Assembly: GCF_001442535.1 (NCBI RefSeq)
Contig: NZ_CP013141.1
Span: forward strand, 4,389,572 to 4,453,571
Source: Lysobacter antibioticus
GTDB lineage: Bacteria; Pseudomonadota; Gammaproteobacteria; Xanthomonadales; Xanthomonadaceae
DNA: 64,000 bases
Direction of reading: 5' to 3'
In this document: positions 1-7,528 of the stretch, in pieces
How the letters are laid out: the number at the start of each line of letters is the position of its first letter
Position numbering within the stretch: position 1 is the stretch's first letter
Position numbers and translations under genes: made by a program
The notes under the pieces: generated by a model
The model's database searches: none
The model's input: the letters and a program-made list of their open reading frames with translations, nothing else
What the model was told of the DNA's origin: nothing

Positions 1-1
1 C

Positions 2-1543
2 GAGTCCGCCCCGGCCGCCTCCGGCGCCGAGAGCGCCGCGCCGCAAGGCCAACAAGGCCAACAAGGCAACGACCGCGGCAACCCGCAGGCGCAGCAAGGC
101 CAGCAGCGCGACGGCGGTTTCGACAACCGCGGCGGCAACCGCCGCGACCGCTTCCGCAACCGCCGCGATCGCGACCGCAACAACCGCCCGCAGCAGCGCG
201 ACGAAGACGGCTCCTTCGACAACGGCAACGGCGAGAACTTCGTCCCGCGCCCGCATCCACAGGTGCCGGAAGGCTTCCCGCAGTACTCGCTGGGCGACCT
301 CAAGCGCATGCCGGCGCCGAAGCTGCTCGACCTGGCCGACCAGCTCAGCATCCAGGAAGGCGTCGCCCGCGCCCGCAAGCAGGACGTCATCTTCGCCCTG
401 CTCAAGGTGCTGACCCGCCACGGCGAAGGCGTCGCCGCCGACGGCGTGCTGGAAATCCTGCCCGACGGCTTCGGCTTCCTGCGCGCGGCCGAGGCGTCCT
501 ACCTCGCCGGCCCGGACGACACCTACATCTCGCCGAGCCAGATCCGCCGCTTCAACCTGCGCACCGGCGACCATCTGTCGGGCCGCATCCGCTTCCCGAA
601 GGACGGCGAGCGTTATTTCGCCCTGTCGGTGGTCGACAGCATCAACGGCGAGCCGCTGGAAGCGTCGAAGAACAAGGTCCTGTTCGAGAACCTGACCCCG
701 CTGTTCCCGCGCCGCAAGTTCAAGCTCGAGCGCGGCGACGGCTCGACCGAAGACATCACCGGCCGCATCCTCGACCTGATGGCGCCGCAAGGCAAAGGCC
801 AGCGCGCCTTGATCGTCTCGCCGCCTAAGGCCGGCAAGACGATGATGATGCAGCAGGTCGCCACGGCGATCACGCATAACCATCCCGACGTGCACCTGAT
901 CGTGCTGCTGGTCGACGAGCGTCCGGAAGAAGTGACCGAAATGCAGCGCACCGTGCGCGGCGAAGTGGTCTCCTCGACCTTCGACGAACCGGCCGCGCGT
1001 CACGTCCAGGTCGCCGAAATGGTGATCGAGCGCGCCAAGCGCCTGGTCGAACACAAGAAGGACGTGGTGATCCTGCTCGACTCGATCACCCGCCTGGCCC
1101 GCGCCTACAACAACGTCGTGCCGAGTTCCGGCAAGGTGTTGTCGGGCGGCGTCGACGCCAACGCCCTGCACCGTCCGAAGCGCTTCTTCGGCGCCGCGCG
1201 TAATGTCGAAGAAGGCGGCTCGCTGACGATCATCGCCACCGCGCTGATCGACACCGGCAGCAAGATGGACGAGGTGATCTACGAAGAGTTCAAGGGCACC
1301 GGCAACTCGGAAGTCCACTTGAACCGTCGCATCGCCGAAAAGCGCGTGTACCCGGCCATCGACATCAACCGTTCCGGCACCCGCCGCGAGGATTTGCTGA
1401 TCGAACCGGAGCTGCTGCAGAAGATCTGGATTCTGCGCAAGCTGCTGCACGGCATGGACGAAATCGGCGCGATGGAATTCCTGCTCGACAAGATGAAGAC
1501 CACCAAGTCGAACGACGAGTTCTTCAGTTCGATGAAGCGCTGA
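2..1543 (+). CDS. rho: Transcription termination factor Rho (5' end cut off)
   Basis: RNA-dependent helicase that terminates transcription. The reading frame is open from the window edge, so the start codon lies outside. The GTG at 263 is internal: the upstream codons continue in frame and encode a low-complexity segment rich in Gly, Gln, Asn, Arg and Asp. After it come the N-terminal helix bundle ([15 protein letters not shown]), the cold-shock-like RNA-binding domain ([17 protein letters not shown] segment), Walker A PPKAGKT near 822-842, the Q/R-loop region around [17 protein letters not shown], and the usual end FFSSMKR. The core aligns throughout with E. coli Rho from memory of that sequence. 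The odd part is the disordered N-terminal extension, at least 87 residues long here. A strong terminator follows 20 bases after the stop. Confidence 0.97.
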   Translation, partial: ESAPAASGAESAAPQGQQGQQGNDRGNPQAQQGQQRDGGFDNRGGNRRDRFRNRRDRDRNNRPQQRDEDGSFDNGNGENFVPRPHPQVPEGFPQYSLGDLKRMPAPKLLDLADQLSIQEGVARARKQDVIFALLKVLTRHGEGVAADGVLEILPDGFGFLRAAEASYLAGPDDTYISPSQIRRFNLRTGDHLSGRIRFPKDGERYFALSVVDSINGEPLEASKNKVLFENLTPLFPRRKFKLERGDGSTEDITGRILDLMAPQGKGQRALIVSPPKAGKTMMMQQVATAITHNHPDVHLIVLLVDERPEEVTEMQRTVRGEVVSSTFDEPAARHVQVAEMVIERAKRLVEHKKDVVILLDSITRLARAYNNVVPSSGKVLSGGVDANALHRPKRFFGAARNVEEGGSLTIIATALIDTGSKMDEVIYEEFKGTGNSEVHLNRRIAEKRVYPAIDINRSGTRREDLLIEPELLQKIWILRKLLHGMDEIGAMEFLLDKMKTTKSNDEFFSSMKR

Positions 1544-1563
1544 GTTTCACCGGCGCGGTAAAG

Positions 1564-1590
1564 AAAACGCCCCGCGATGCGGGGCGTTTT
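1564..1590 (+). terminator. Rho-gene intrinsic terminator
   Basis: A perfect 12-bp stem, AAAACGCCCCGC paired with GCGGGGCGTTTT around a 3-base loop, lies directly after the rho stop codon and ends in a T run. The A-run/T-run symmetry means it could stop transcription from both sides. Confidence 0.92.
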
Positions 1591-1646
1591 CGTTTGTGGC
1601 CAGGATGGGTCGCGGGTTGAGAAAGCTGCGCCGAGGTTTGCGAACT

Positions 1647-1722
1647 CGTGGTCGCGGCTCGCGCCGCTCCTACCCCGAATGCGACCGCTCCTCGGGTAGG
1701 AGCGGCGCAAGCCGCGACCACG
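1647..1722. repeat. Inverted pair of GTAGGAGCGGCG palindromic repeats
   Basis: Two near-complementary arms of about 29 bases (1647-1675 and 1694-1722) face each other around an 18-base spacer. Each arm carries the core GTAGGAGCGGCG followed by a short self-complementary GCCGCGACC part. The same unit recurs at 6301-6328, 6369-6394, 6691-6717, 6749-6776, 7359-7386 and 47426-47452, so this is a REP-like family confined to intergenic DNA here. Confidence 0.85.
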
Positions 1723-1797
1723 CAACCTTCGGATCGCGGCGAACCTCACACAGGCTCGCATGCACGATCTGTATGCGGCCTGTGCGCGAACGAACGC

Positions 1798-3594
1798 TTA
1801 GAACCCGCGCCCGCCGCCCTGGTTGACCTGCACCGTCGGCGCCTCGGCCGTGGCCATCGCCCGCGCGGCGAGCTGGCTGCTGGCTTCCACGCTTTGCTGC
1901 GAGGCCGCGGCGACGTCGAGAGTGACCATGCGCCGGGTCGGCGACTGCGGATCGCCCTGCACCGCGAACAGCTTGCTGCCGTCCTTGCTCGCCAGCAGAT
2001 GATCGACCTGAGTCAGGCCGCCGTCGCGCATGGCCGGCACCAGCGCCGCGGCGAGGTTCTTCTGCTGCTGCTCGTTGAGCTTGCCCTGGCCCAGCTCGCT
2101 GCCCTGGACCTTGCCGAGCATGTCCTTGTACATGCCGTTGAGGGCATTGGCGCCGCTGCTCAGGATCGCCGCCACGCGCAGGCCGTCCTCGACCGCGCCG
2201 CCGACCCGGTTGTTGTTGCGATTGGCGACGTCGCGCAGTTCCGGCGGCAACAGATACGTGCCGCGCTCGCGGTCGCCGTCGCGATCGCGGACGTAGCGCT
2301 TGACGTCCTGCAGCTCCAGGTCCATGAACTCCTTCGCCGAGCCTTTGGCCGCCTGCGCCAACTGCATCGCCTGCTGCGTATTCAAACGGTCCAGGCCGCC
2401 GCTGGCGAGCGCATCGACCAGCGACTCGGGCTGCACTTTCTGCTTGAGGAAGGCGAGGAAGCGCTCGCGGGTTTCCGGGTTCTGGCCGAGCCCGTCGAGG
2501 ATGCGCGTCGCCGTCGACAGGGCATTGCCGGCATCGACCGGCATGCCGGCGATCTGCCGCAGCACGCCGTTCATGGCGCGCTTGGGCTCCATGCCCTCGG
2601 CGAACGGGAAGCGCTCGCGGAACTCGTCCCAACGCGGCGCCAGCAAGGCTTCGCGTGCGCGCTTGATCAACTCGAACGCACCCGCGGCGAAGGCGACGAT
2701 AGCGGCGCCCATCGGCGCGATGCCGATCAGACTGCCGACCAGGCCGGCATTGCGCGCGCCCATCATCAGGGCGACGTTGCCGATGCCGCCGGCGAGCTTG
2801 AAGCCGCCGTCGAGCAGGTCGAACGCGGCATCGACACGATCGTCGGTGCGCAGCGCCTTGCCGGTGACCGGGTCGCGGCCGTTGAACACGCGGCCGGCGT
2901 TCTGGCCGAGGGTCTTGACGCCAGCGGTCACGTCCTTGATCGCGCTGTAGCGTTCCAGCAGTTTCGCCGCCTGGCGTTCGTGGCCGCTGCGGGTCGCGAA
3001 TTCCAATACCGCGCTCATCGCCACCGCATCGAGCGGACGGCCGGCCTGGCTGGCGGCGCTGCCGGCCTTGATCGCGGCGTCGATCGCTTCCAGGGTCTGC
3101 TCGATATCGCGGTGACCGCCACTGCGCGCGAGGGTCTTGAGCTCCATGACCGCGCCGTCGATCGGCGCCGGCGGCGCCGCATCGCGCTGCGCCGACCAGG
3201 TCTTGGCGTAGCCGACCAACGTGGTCTGCAATTCGGCCGGAACCTCCACCGCATAACCATGGAACGGCGGCGACACGCGGCCGTCGGCGCGGGTTTCGCC
3301 CGGATGCAACTTCCAGCTCAACGCGGCCTGTGCGAGCGCGCCGCCGGGTGCGGCGACCGAGGCCACGGTTGCCTCGAGGGTGTCTTCGTCGACCACCTGG
3401 CCGTTGCGCTGCAAGGCATCGGCGACGATCGCGCGCAACACGGTATCGCGCGACCACTCGTCGTCGGCCGGCAGTAACGCGGTATAGCCCGAGGTCCCGT
3501 CCTGCGCCGCGGGCTGTCCGGCATACCAGCGCGGTGGGTGGGAGGCGCCGGCCGGCGTACGGCCGCCGGGATTCGAATCGACTGCTGCATTCAT
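1798..3594 (-). CDS. Putative type IV secretion effector with C-terminal XVIPCD-type signal
   Basis: 598 residues. ATG at 3594 is chosen because AAGGAG lies 8 bases upstream; a GTG 6 bases earlier would sit too close to it. The C-terminal region (about residues 480-598) has the features of the XVIPCD domain of Xanthomonadaceae T4SS effectors: GLTQVDHLLASKDG, then KLFAVQGDPQSP, a VTLDVAAA segment and SSQL before a polar tail. From knowledge of that family, such proteins are delivered into rival bacteria through the VirB/VirD4 system. The first 480 residues match nothing I recognise; they are mostly helical in composition and hold a hydrophobic, glycine-rich stretch at about residues 268-311 (VALMMGARNAGLVG, AIVAFAAGAFELI) that could span or insert into a membrane. 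No enzymatic motif is visible. No T4SS machinery gene is in the window. Confidence 0.75.
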   Translation of the reverse strand: MNAAVDSNPGGRTPAGASHPPRWYAGQPAAQDGTSGYTALLPADDEWSRDTVLRAIVADALQRNGQVVDEDTLEATVASVAAPGGALAQAALSWKLHPGETRADGRVSPPFHGYAVEVPAELQTTLVGYAKTWSAQRDAAPPAPIDGAVMELKTLARSGGHRDIEQTLEAIDAAIKAGSAASQAGRPLDAVAMSAVLEFATRSGHERQAAKLLERYSAIKDVTAGVKTLGQNAGRVFNGRDPVTGKALRTDDRVDAAFDLLDGGFKLAGGIGNVALMMGARNAGLVGSLIGIAPMGAAIVAFAAGAFELIKRAREALLAPRWDEFRERFPFAEGMEPKRAMNGVLRQIAGMPVDAGNALSTATRILDGLGQNPETRERFLAFLKQKVQPESLVDALASGGLDRLNTQQAMQLAQAAKGSAKEFMDLELQDVKRYVRDRDGDRERGTYLLPPELRDVANRNNNRVGGAVEDGLRVAAILSSGANALNGMYKDMLGKVQGSELGQGKLNEQQQKNLAAALVPAMRDGGLTQVDHLLASKDGSKLFAVQGDPQSPTRRMVTLDVAAASQQSVEASSQLAARAMATAEAPTVQVNQGGGRGF

Positions 3595-3780
3595 ATGCAC
3601 TGCTCCTTGTCGGTGACCCGGGTCCCCTAGAACCCGGTCGCCCGCGGCCAGGCCGCCGGCGGACCCGCATCATGCCTCTCGTTCAGCTTCCAGGGCAATT
3701 CGGTACCGAATGGAGAGGCGGCCCGCCCGTCAGGGCGTGGGTGGGCGGCCCCGCCCTGACCCGCGCACTTGCCAAGATTG

Positions 3781-3816
3781 CGAGGCCTCCCGGCCGGCTG
3801 CGGCCGGGAGGCCTCG
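3781..3816 (-). terminator. 16-bp hairpin downstream of small lipoprotein
   Basis: A perfect inverted repeat of 16 bases (3781-3796 and 3801-3816) with a 4-base loop lies 30 bases past the stop of the minus-strand lipoprotein gene. It lacks a clear T run, so it may be a Rho-independent terminator of weak type or an mRNA 3'-protecting hairpin. A second, 9-bp stem sits at 3729-3760. Confidence 0.6.
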
Positions 3817-3845
3817 TCGCGAGACGATGGGTCCGGTGCGCCGCA

Positions 3846-3986
3846 TTACCTGAGGCCGCGCGTGGGCTCGCTTCCGCTGTGCCGGTCCTGCGCGGCGAAC
3901 GCGACATCGCCGCGCGACTGCTCTTCCCATCCTGGCTGACAGCCGCTCAGCAACAGCAACATCAACAGCGCCAACAACGCTCGCAT
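3846..3986 (-). CDS. Very small lipoprotein (46 residues)
   Basis: Starts at an ATG with an excellent AAGGAGG 6 bases upstream. The product has a hydrophobic leader of leucines ending in the lipobox LLSGC at residues 12-16, so the mature lipoprotein would be only 31 residues, polar and without other motif. It lies 252 bases upstream of the putative effector gene on the same strand. Immunity proteins of XVIPCD effectors are usually lipoproteins encoded just upstream, but they are normally larger, so that role is only a possibility. An entericidin-like small lipoprotein is an alternative. Confidence 0.6.
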   Translation of the reverse strand: MRALLALLMLLLLSGCQPGWEEQSRGDVAFAAQDRHSGSEPTRGLR

Positions 3987-4421
3987 GATGAACCTCCTTG
4001 TTCGTAGACGGACTGCGCTCCTGCGCGTCGCCGCACGCTCGGATGCGTCCGGCGGCTCGCCCGTCATTGTCCTCGCAAGCCCTCGCACAGACTGCGATTG
4101 AGAACGGCGGTCGGGCCGGACGGCTGTACCGGGGCATTCGCCGCCGCAAAAATGCCTTGAAAAGGCGCTCCGATCGAAGCCGCCCGGGTAATGGAGAGGG
4201 TCGCCCCGGCACCAGCACGCCAGCGACATCCCGTCCATCGCGATCCGTGGCCGGCGCCCTTTCAAACGACGTTACCGCCGCGCCGATTGAAATCCGGGCA
4301 GCCAGCAACCATTGCAAAGTCCCGACGTCATCCTTCACGGCTACGCAGCGTTGCGTAATGCAACGCAGCTGCGGTCGTCGCACCCCGGCGTATCGCGCCA
4401 TAATCCCAGCCGGAGGTGCTC
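3987..4421. other. Gene-free stretch between lipoprotein and antiporter
   Basis: Divergent upstream region of 435 bases. I see no coding sequence with plausible codon use. It should hold the promoters of both flanking genes. The last bases contain GGAGG at 4412-4416, the ribosome site of the antiporter. Confidence 0.5.
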
Positions 4422-6254
4422 ATGCACGGTGGCGGTCTCGAACTCGCGTTGTTGTTCCTGCTGGCCGCGGTCATCGCGGTGCCGGTGTTCCGTCGTTTCG
4501 GCCTGGGCGCGGTGCTCGGTTATCTGACCGCGGGCGTGGTGCTCGGGCCCTACGGGGTCAAGGTGATCCGCGACGCCGAGCCGGTGCTGGCGGCCTCGGA
4601 AATCGGCGTGGTCATGATGCTGTTCGTGATCGGCCTGGAGCTGTCGCCGGCGCGCCTGCGGGTGATGCGCAAGCCGGTGTTCGGCGCCGGCGGCCTGCAG
4701 GTGCTGCTGAGCGGCCTGGCCTTGGGTGCATTGGCGATGTTCGGCGGCCACATGGGCTGGAAAGCGGCGACCGTGGTCGGCCTCGGCCTGGCGCTGTCGT
4801 CGACCGCGGTGTGTCTGCAGCTGTTGTCCGAGCGCAAGGGCCTGGCCACCGATTACGGCCGCCTCGCCTTCGCGATCCTGCTGTTCCAGGACCTGGCCGC
4901 AATTCCCCTGCTCGCCGCGATTCCGCTGCTCGGCAAGGCCGCCGCGGTCGAGGGCTTGAATTGGATGGCCGTGGCCAAGGCGGTCGGCGCGATCGCCGCG
5001 GTGGTGTTCGGCGGCCGCGTGCTGCTGCGCCAGGTGTTTCGGGTGGTGGCGCGCACGCAGATGCCCGAGGTGTTCACCGGTGCAGCGCTGCTGACCGTGC
5101 TCGGCTCGGCCTGGATCATGCAGATCGCGGGCCTCTCGGCCGGCCTCGGCGCCTTCCTCGCCGGCGTGTTGCTGGCCGATTCGGAATTCCGCCACGAGCT
5201 CGAATCGCAGATCGAGCCGTTCAAGGGCCTGCTGCTCGGCCTGTTCTTCATGGCCGTGGGCATGAGCATCGATCTGCAGCGCGTGCTGGCCGAGCCGGGC
5301 ACCATCGCCAGCATCGTGCTGGTGCTGCTGTCGGTGAAGTTCCTGCTGTTGTTCGGGGTCGGCATCAGCGCCGGCGGGCTGGAGAAACGCGGGGCTTTCC
5401 AGTTGGCGACAGTAATGTCGCTGGGCGGCGAGTTCGCTTTCATCGTGTTCAACGAAGCGGTCAAGGCCAACTTGCTCGACGATCCGACTCGCGACCGCCT
5501 GATCGCCGCGGTCGGCGTGTCGATGGCATTGACCCCGCTGCTGATGATCGGCGCCCAGCGCATGCTCGACGCGGCCCCAGCGGAAAAGCCCAAGCGTCCC
5601 TACGACGACATTCCCGACCATCACCCGCAGGTGTTGATCGCCGGCATGGGCCGTTTCGGCCAGATCGTCGCGCGCCTGCTGGTGGCGCACCGCACCCCGT
5701 TCATCGCCATCGAGAACAGCGCCGACCAGGTCGATTTCATGCGCCGCTTCGGCAACATGATCTATTACGGCGACCCGGCCCGGCCCGAACTGCTGCGCTC
5801 GGCCGGCGCGGCGCAGGTAAAGATCTTCGTGATCGCCATCGACGACCGCGACAGCGGCATCCGCACCGTGCGCACGATCCGCCGTCTGTACCCGAAGGCG
5901 AAAGTGTTCGCCCGCGCCCGCGACCGCCGCCACGCCTGGGACCTGATGGATCTCGGTGCCGAACCGATGCGCGAGACCTTCCATTCCAGCCTCAAGCTCG
6001 GCGAAGACGTGCTGGTCGAACTCGGCGTCGCCCCGGAAACCGCGCGCGACCACGTCGAGCGCTTCCGCGAACTCGACGAGCGCATGCTCAACGCCCAATA
6101 CCTGGTCCACGACGACGAGGACGCGCTGATCCAGAGCGCACGCGATGCGCGCAAGGAGTTGGAAGAACTGTTCGACGCCGATCGCGGCGAAGGCATGCTC
6201 GCCGACATGGTCGAGAAGCAGGGGCCGGTGCCGGAGCATGTGACGCGGCATTGA
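4422..6254 (+). CDS. kefC: CPA2-family monovalent cation:proton antiporter (KefB/KefC type)
   Basis: 610 residues. The ATG at 4422 follows GGAGG by 5 bases; a GTG at 4416 overlaps that site and is rejected. Residues 1 to about 380 are a Na+/H+-exchanger-type membrane domain with about 12 segments (LALLFLLAAVIAVPVF, GVVLGPYG, LFVIGLELSP, LALSSTAV, LFQDLAAIPLL). From about residue 400 follows a TrkA-N/RCK nucleotide-binding domain with the Rossmann pattern GMGRFGQIVARLL, then a charged C-terminal helix region rich in Glu and Arg. This is the layout of glutathione-gated K+ efflux systems of the inner membrane, which protect against electrophiles. KefB and KefC cannot be told apart here, and no KefF/KefG ancillary oxidoreductase gene is adjacent. 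Confidence 0.88.
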   Translation: MHGGGLELALLFLLAAVIAVPVFRRFGLGAVLGYLTAGVVLGPYGVKVIRDAEPVLAASEIGVVMMLFVIGLELSPARLRVMRKPVFGAGGLQVLLSGLALGALAMFGGHMGWKAATVVGLGLALSSTAVCLQLLSERKGLATDYGRLAFAILLFQDLAAIPLLAAIPLLGKAAAVEGLNWMAVAKAVGAIAAVVFGGRVLLRQVFRVVARTQMPEVFTGAALLTVLGSAWIMQIAGLSAGLGAFLAGVLLADSEFRHELESQIEPFKGLLLGLFFMAVGMSIDLQRVLAEPGTIASIVLVLLSVKFLLLFGVGISAGGLEKRGAFQLATVMSLGGEFAFIVFNEAVKANLLDDPTRDRLIAAVGVSMALTPLLMIGAQRMLDAAPAEKPKRPYDDIPDHHPQVLIAGMGRFGQIVARLLVAHRTPFIAIENSADQVDFMRRFGNMIYYGDPARPELLRSAGAAQVKIFVIAIDDRDSGIRTVRTIRRLYPKAKVFARARDRRHAWDLMDLGAEPMRETFHSSLKLGEDVLVELGVAPETARDHVERFRELDERMLNAQYLVHDDEDALIQSARDARKELEELFDADRGEGMLADMVEKQGPVPEHVTRH

Positions 6255-6300
6255 GGACGCACCGGTGCGGGCGGAAGTCCCGAGAAACCACCATTCCCGT

Positions 6301-6394
6301 GTAGGAGCGGCGTGAGCCGCGACCGCGCTGCATCAATCTCGCGCCGGTGCCGGCCGTAGCCCGTCAGGGTAGGAGCGGCGCGAGCGCGACCGCG
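6301..6394. repeat. Two direct REP-like palindromic units
   Basis: Units at 6301-6328 and 6369-6394, both starting GTAGGAGCGGCG and continuing into a self-complementary GAGC..GCGACCGCG part. They are in direct orientation just after the antiporter gene. Confidence 0.75.
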
Positions 6395-6420
6395 CTGAGA
6401 TGGTCTTGCGGCGCTCTCAA

Positions 6421-6665
6421 GCAAGATCAAACGCCTAAAGCTTCCGCCACTAAAGCGGCGGGTTACTTTCTTTTGTCTAAAGCAACAAAAGAAAGGTAAC
6501 CAAAGAAAAATGCTTCTTTTTGAATCACAGGCCCGCACAAACGTTGCCGACGCGGGGCTCTACATACGGGACATCCCTGTCCCGATGAAAAACGGCCCGC
6601 ATCCATGCGGGCCGCCCTCCGGGTCTTCGATTGCCTTCGCTAGTGCGGGGCGGCGCACAGCCACA
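6421..6665 (+). repeat. Long structured repeat, copy A
   Basis: Starts GCAAGATCAAACGCC and ends in the TTGCCTTCGCTAGTGCG region. It contains three hairpins in order: GGTTACTTTCTTTTG paired with CAAAAGAAAGGTAACC; GGGACA-TCCC-TGTCCC; and GGCCCGCA-TCCA-TGCGGGCC. A constant CCGCCCTCCGGGTCTTC block follows the last hairpin. Copy C at 7074-7315 is about 85% identical by eye. Confidence 0.88.
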
Positions 6666-6690
6666 GCCAAGTGCGACGACACCGCCCCAT

Positions 6691-6776
6691 GTAGGAGCGA
6701 CGTGAGTCGCGTCCGTGCCCCAGATCGCTGCGTCGTTATCGCCATGGCGCGGTCGCGGCTCGCGCCGCTCCTACCC
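6691..6776. repeat. Inverted pair of REP-like units
   Basis: Unit 6691-6717 (plus orientation, diverged core GTAGGAGCGACG) and unit 6749-6776 (minus orientation) form an inverted pair between repeat copies A and B, like the pair at 1647-1722. Confidence 0.7.
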
Positions 6777-6848
6777 AAGAGCCAGCGCAGTGCGCCCATT
6801 TTTCGGTTGCCGTTGCCGTGAAGAGCTTGGCGCAGTTTCGATCTTGCG

Positions 6849-7043
6849 ATGCGATCGTAGACCCGGAGGGCGCCGCACAGGACGTGCGGCGTTTTTCGAT
6901 AGGACAGGGATGTCCTATCGAAAAATCCCGGCGCTAGCCGCGCACTCGTGGCCTGTGCCCTTGCAAGGAGAGCCCTTTTCTTTGGTTACTTTTCTTTTGG
7001 GCTTAGCAAAAGAAAGTAACCCGGCCGCGTCAGCGGACGGAAG
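6849..7043 (-). repeat. Long structured repeat, copy B (reverse orientation)
   Basis: Read on the minus strand it shows the same hairpins in the same order as copy A. The first is GGTTACTTTCTTTTG-type. The second is extended to GATAGGACA-TCCC-TGTCCTATC, where the outer pairs differ from copy A but remain complementary. The third is CGCCGCAC paired with GTGCGGCG. The CGCCCTCCGGGTCT block follows. The spacing between hairpins is shorter than in A and C. Confidence 0.8.
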
Positions 7044-7073
7044 CTCTGCTCTCGCTTGGCGCTTTCTACAGAA

Positions 7074-7315
7074 GCAAGATCAAACGCCTAAAGCTTCCAC
7101 CACTAAAGCGGCGGGTTACTTTCTTTTGTCATAAGCAACAAAAGAAAGATAACCGAAGAAGTTGCTTTTCCTTTGAATCACCAGCCCGCACGATCGATGC
7201 CAATGCAGGGCTCTACATACGGGACATCCCTGTCCCGATGAAAAACGGCGCGCATCCCTGCGCGCCGCCCTCCGGGTCTTCTATTGCCTTCGCTAGTGCG
7301 AGGCGACGCACAGCA
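7074..7315 (+). repeat. Long structured repeat, copy C
   Basis: Begins GCAAGATCAAACGCC like copy A and stays alignable over about 240 bases. Its third hairpin is GGCGCGCA-TCCC-TGCGCGCC, so both sides of the stem changed together relative to copy A. The TTGCCTTCGCTAGTGCG end is retained. Confidence 0.88.
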
Positions 7316-7358
7316 ACCGCAACGGCACGCGGAAGCATCCGCGCCGGCTTGCAGCCTT

Positions 7359-7386
7359 GCGGTCGCGGCTCGCGCCGTTCTTACCC
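7359..7386 (-). repeat. REP-like unit, minus orientation
   Basis: GCGGTCGCGGCTCGCGCC followed by a slightly diverged GTTCTTACCC end. A further degenerate palindrome, GTAGGACGCCGCTCCTACA, lies at 7472-7490 before the ankyrin gene end. Confidence 0.65.
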
Positions 7387-7528
7387 ATGTGGGGTTTCGC
7401 TTCGATCAGTAACGGCGTAGCGGCTGTCTCTGCGCGTCCCGTGATTGCGGCTTATGACCGAAGGAAATCCAGTAGGACGCCGCTCCTACAGAGAGCCTCG
7501 CCACGCGCAGGGCGAGACTCGGCGACGC

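Larger units (their letters stand above)
6255..7528. other. 1.27 kb gene-free island of repeats
   Basis: Between the antiporter gene and the ankyrin gene I find no believable gene. The island is filled with three copies of a long structured repeat (6421-6665, 6849-7043, 7074-7315) and at least five units of the GTAGGAGCGGCG palindrome. Short open frames exist but run through hairpins and repeats and differ between copies. The island lies between convergent genes, so it contains no obvious promoter need. Confidence 0.75.

Noticed and set aside
263..265. GTG at 263 as the rho start
   Set aside because: Upstream codons continue in frame to the window edge with Rho-like Arg/Asn-rich composition and there is no ribosome site before it.
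1648..3477. Long plus-strand open frame opposite the putative effector
   Set aside because: Composition of an antisense frame; it starts inside an inverted repeat. The minus-strand frame has a ribosome site and a recognisable C-terminal domain.
4416..4421. GTG at 4416 as start of the antiporter
   Set aside because: It lies in the GGAGG ribosome site that serves ATG 4422.
6510..7134. Short open frames inside the repeat island (such as those starting near 6510 and 6715)
   Set aside because: They run through hairpins, are not kept between repeat copies and have no gene-like codon use.
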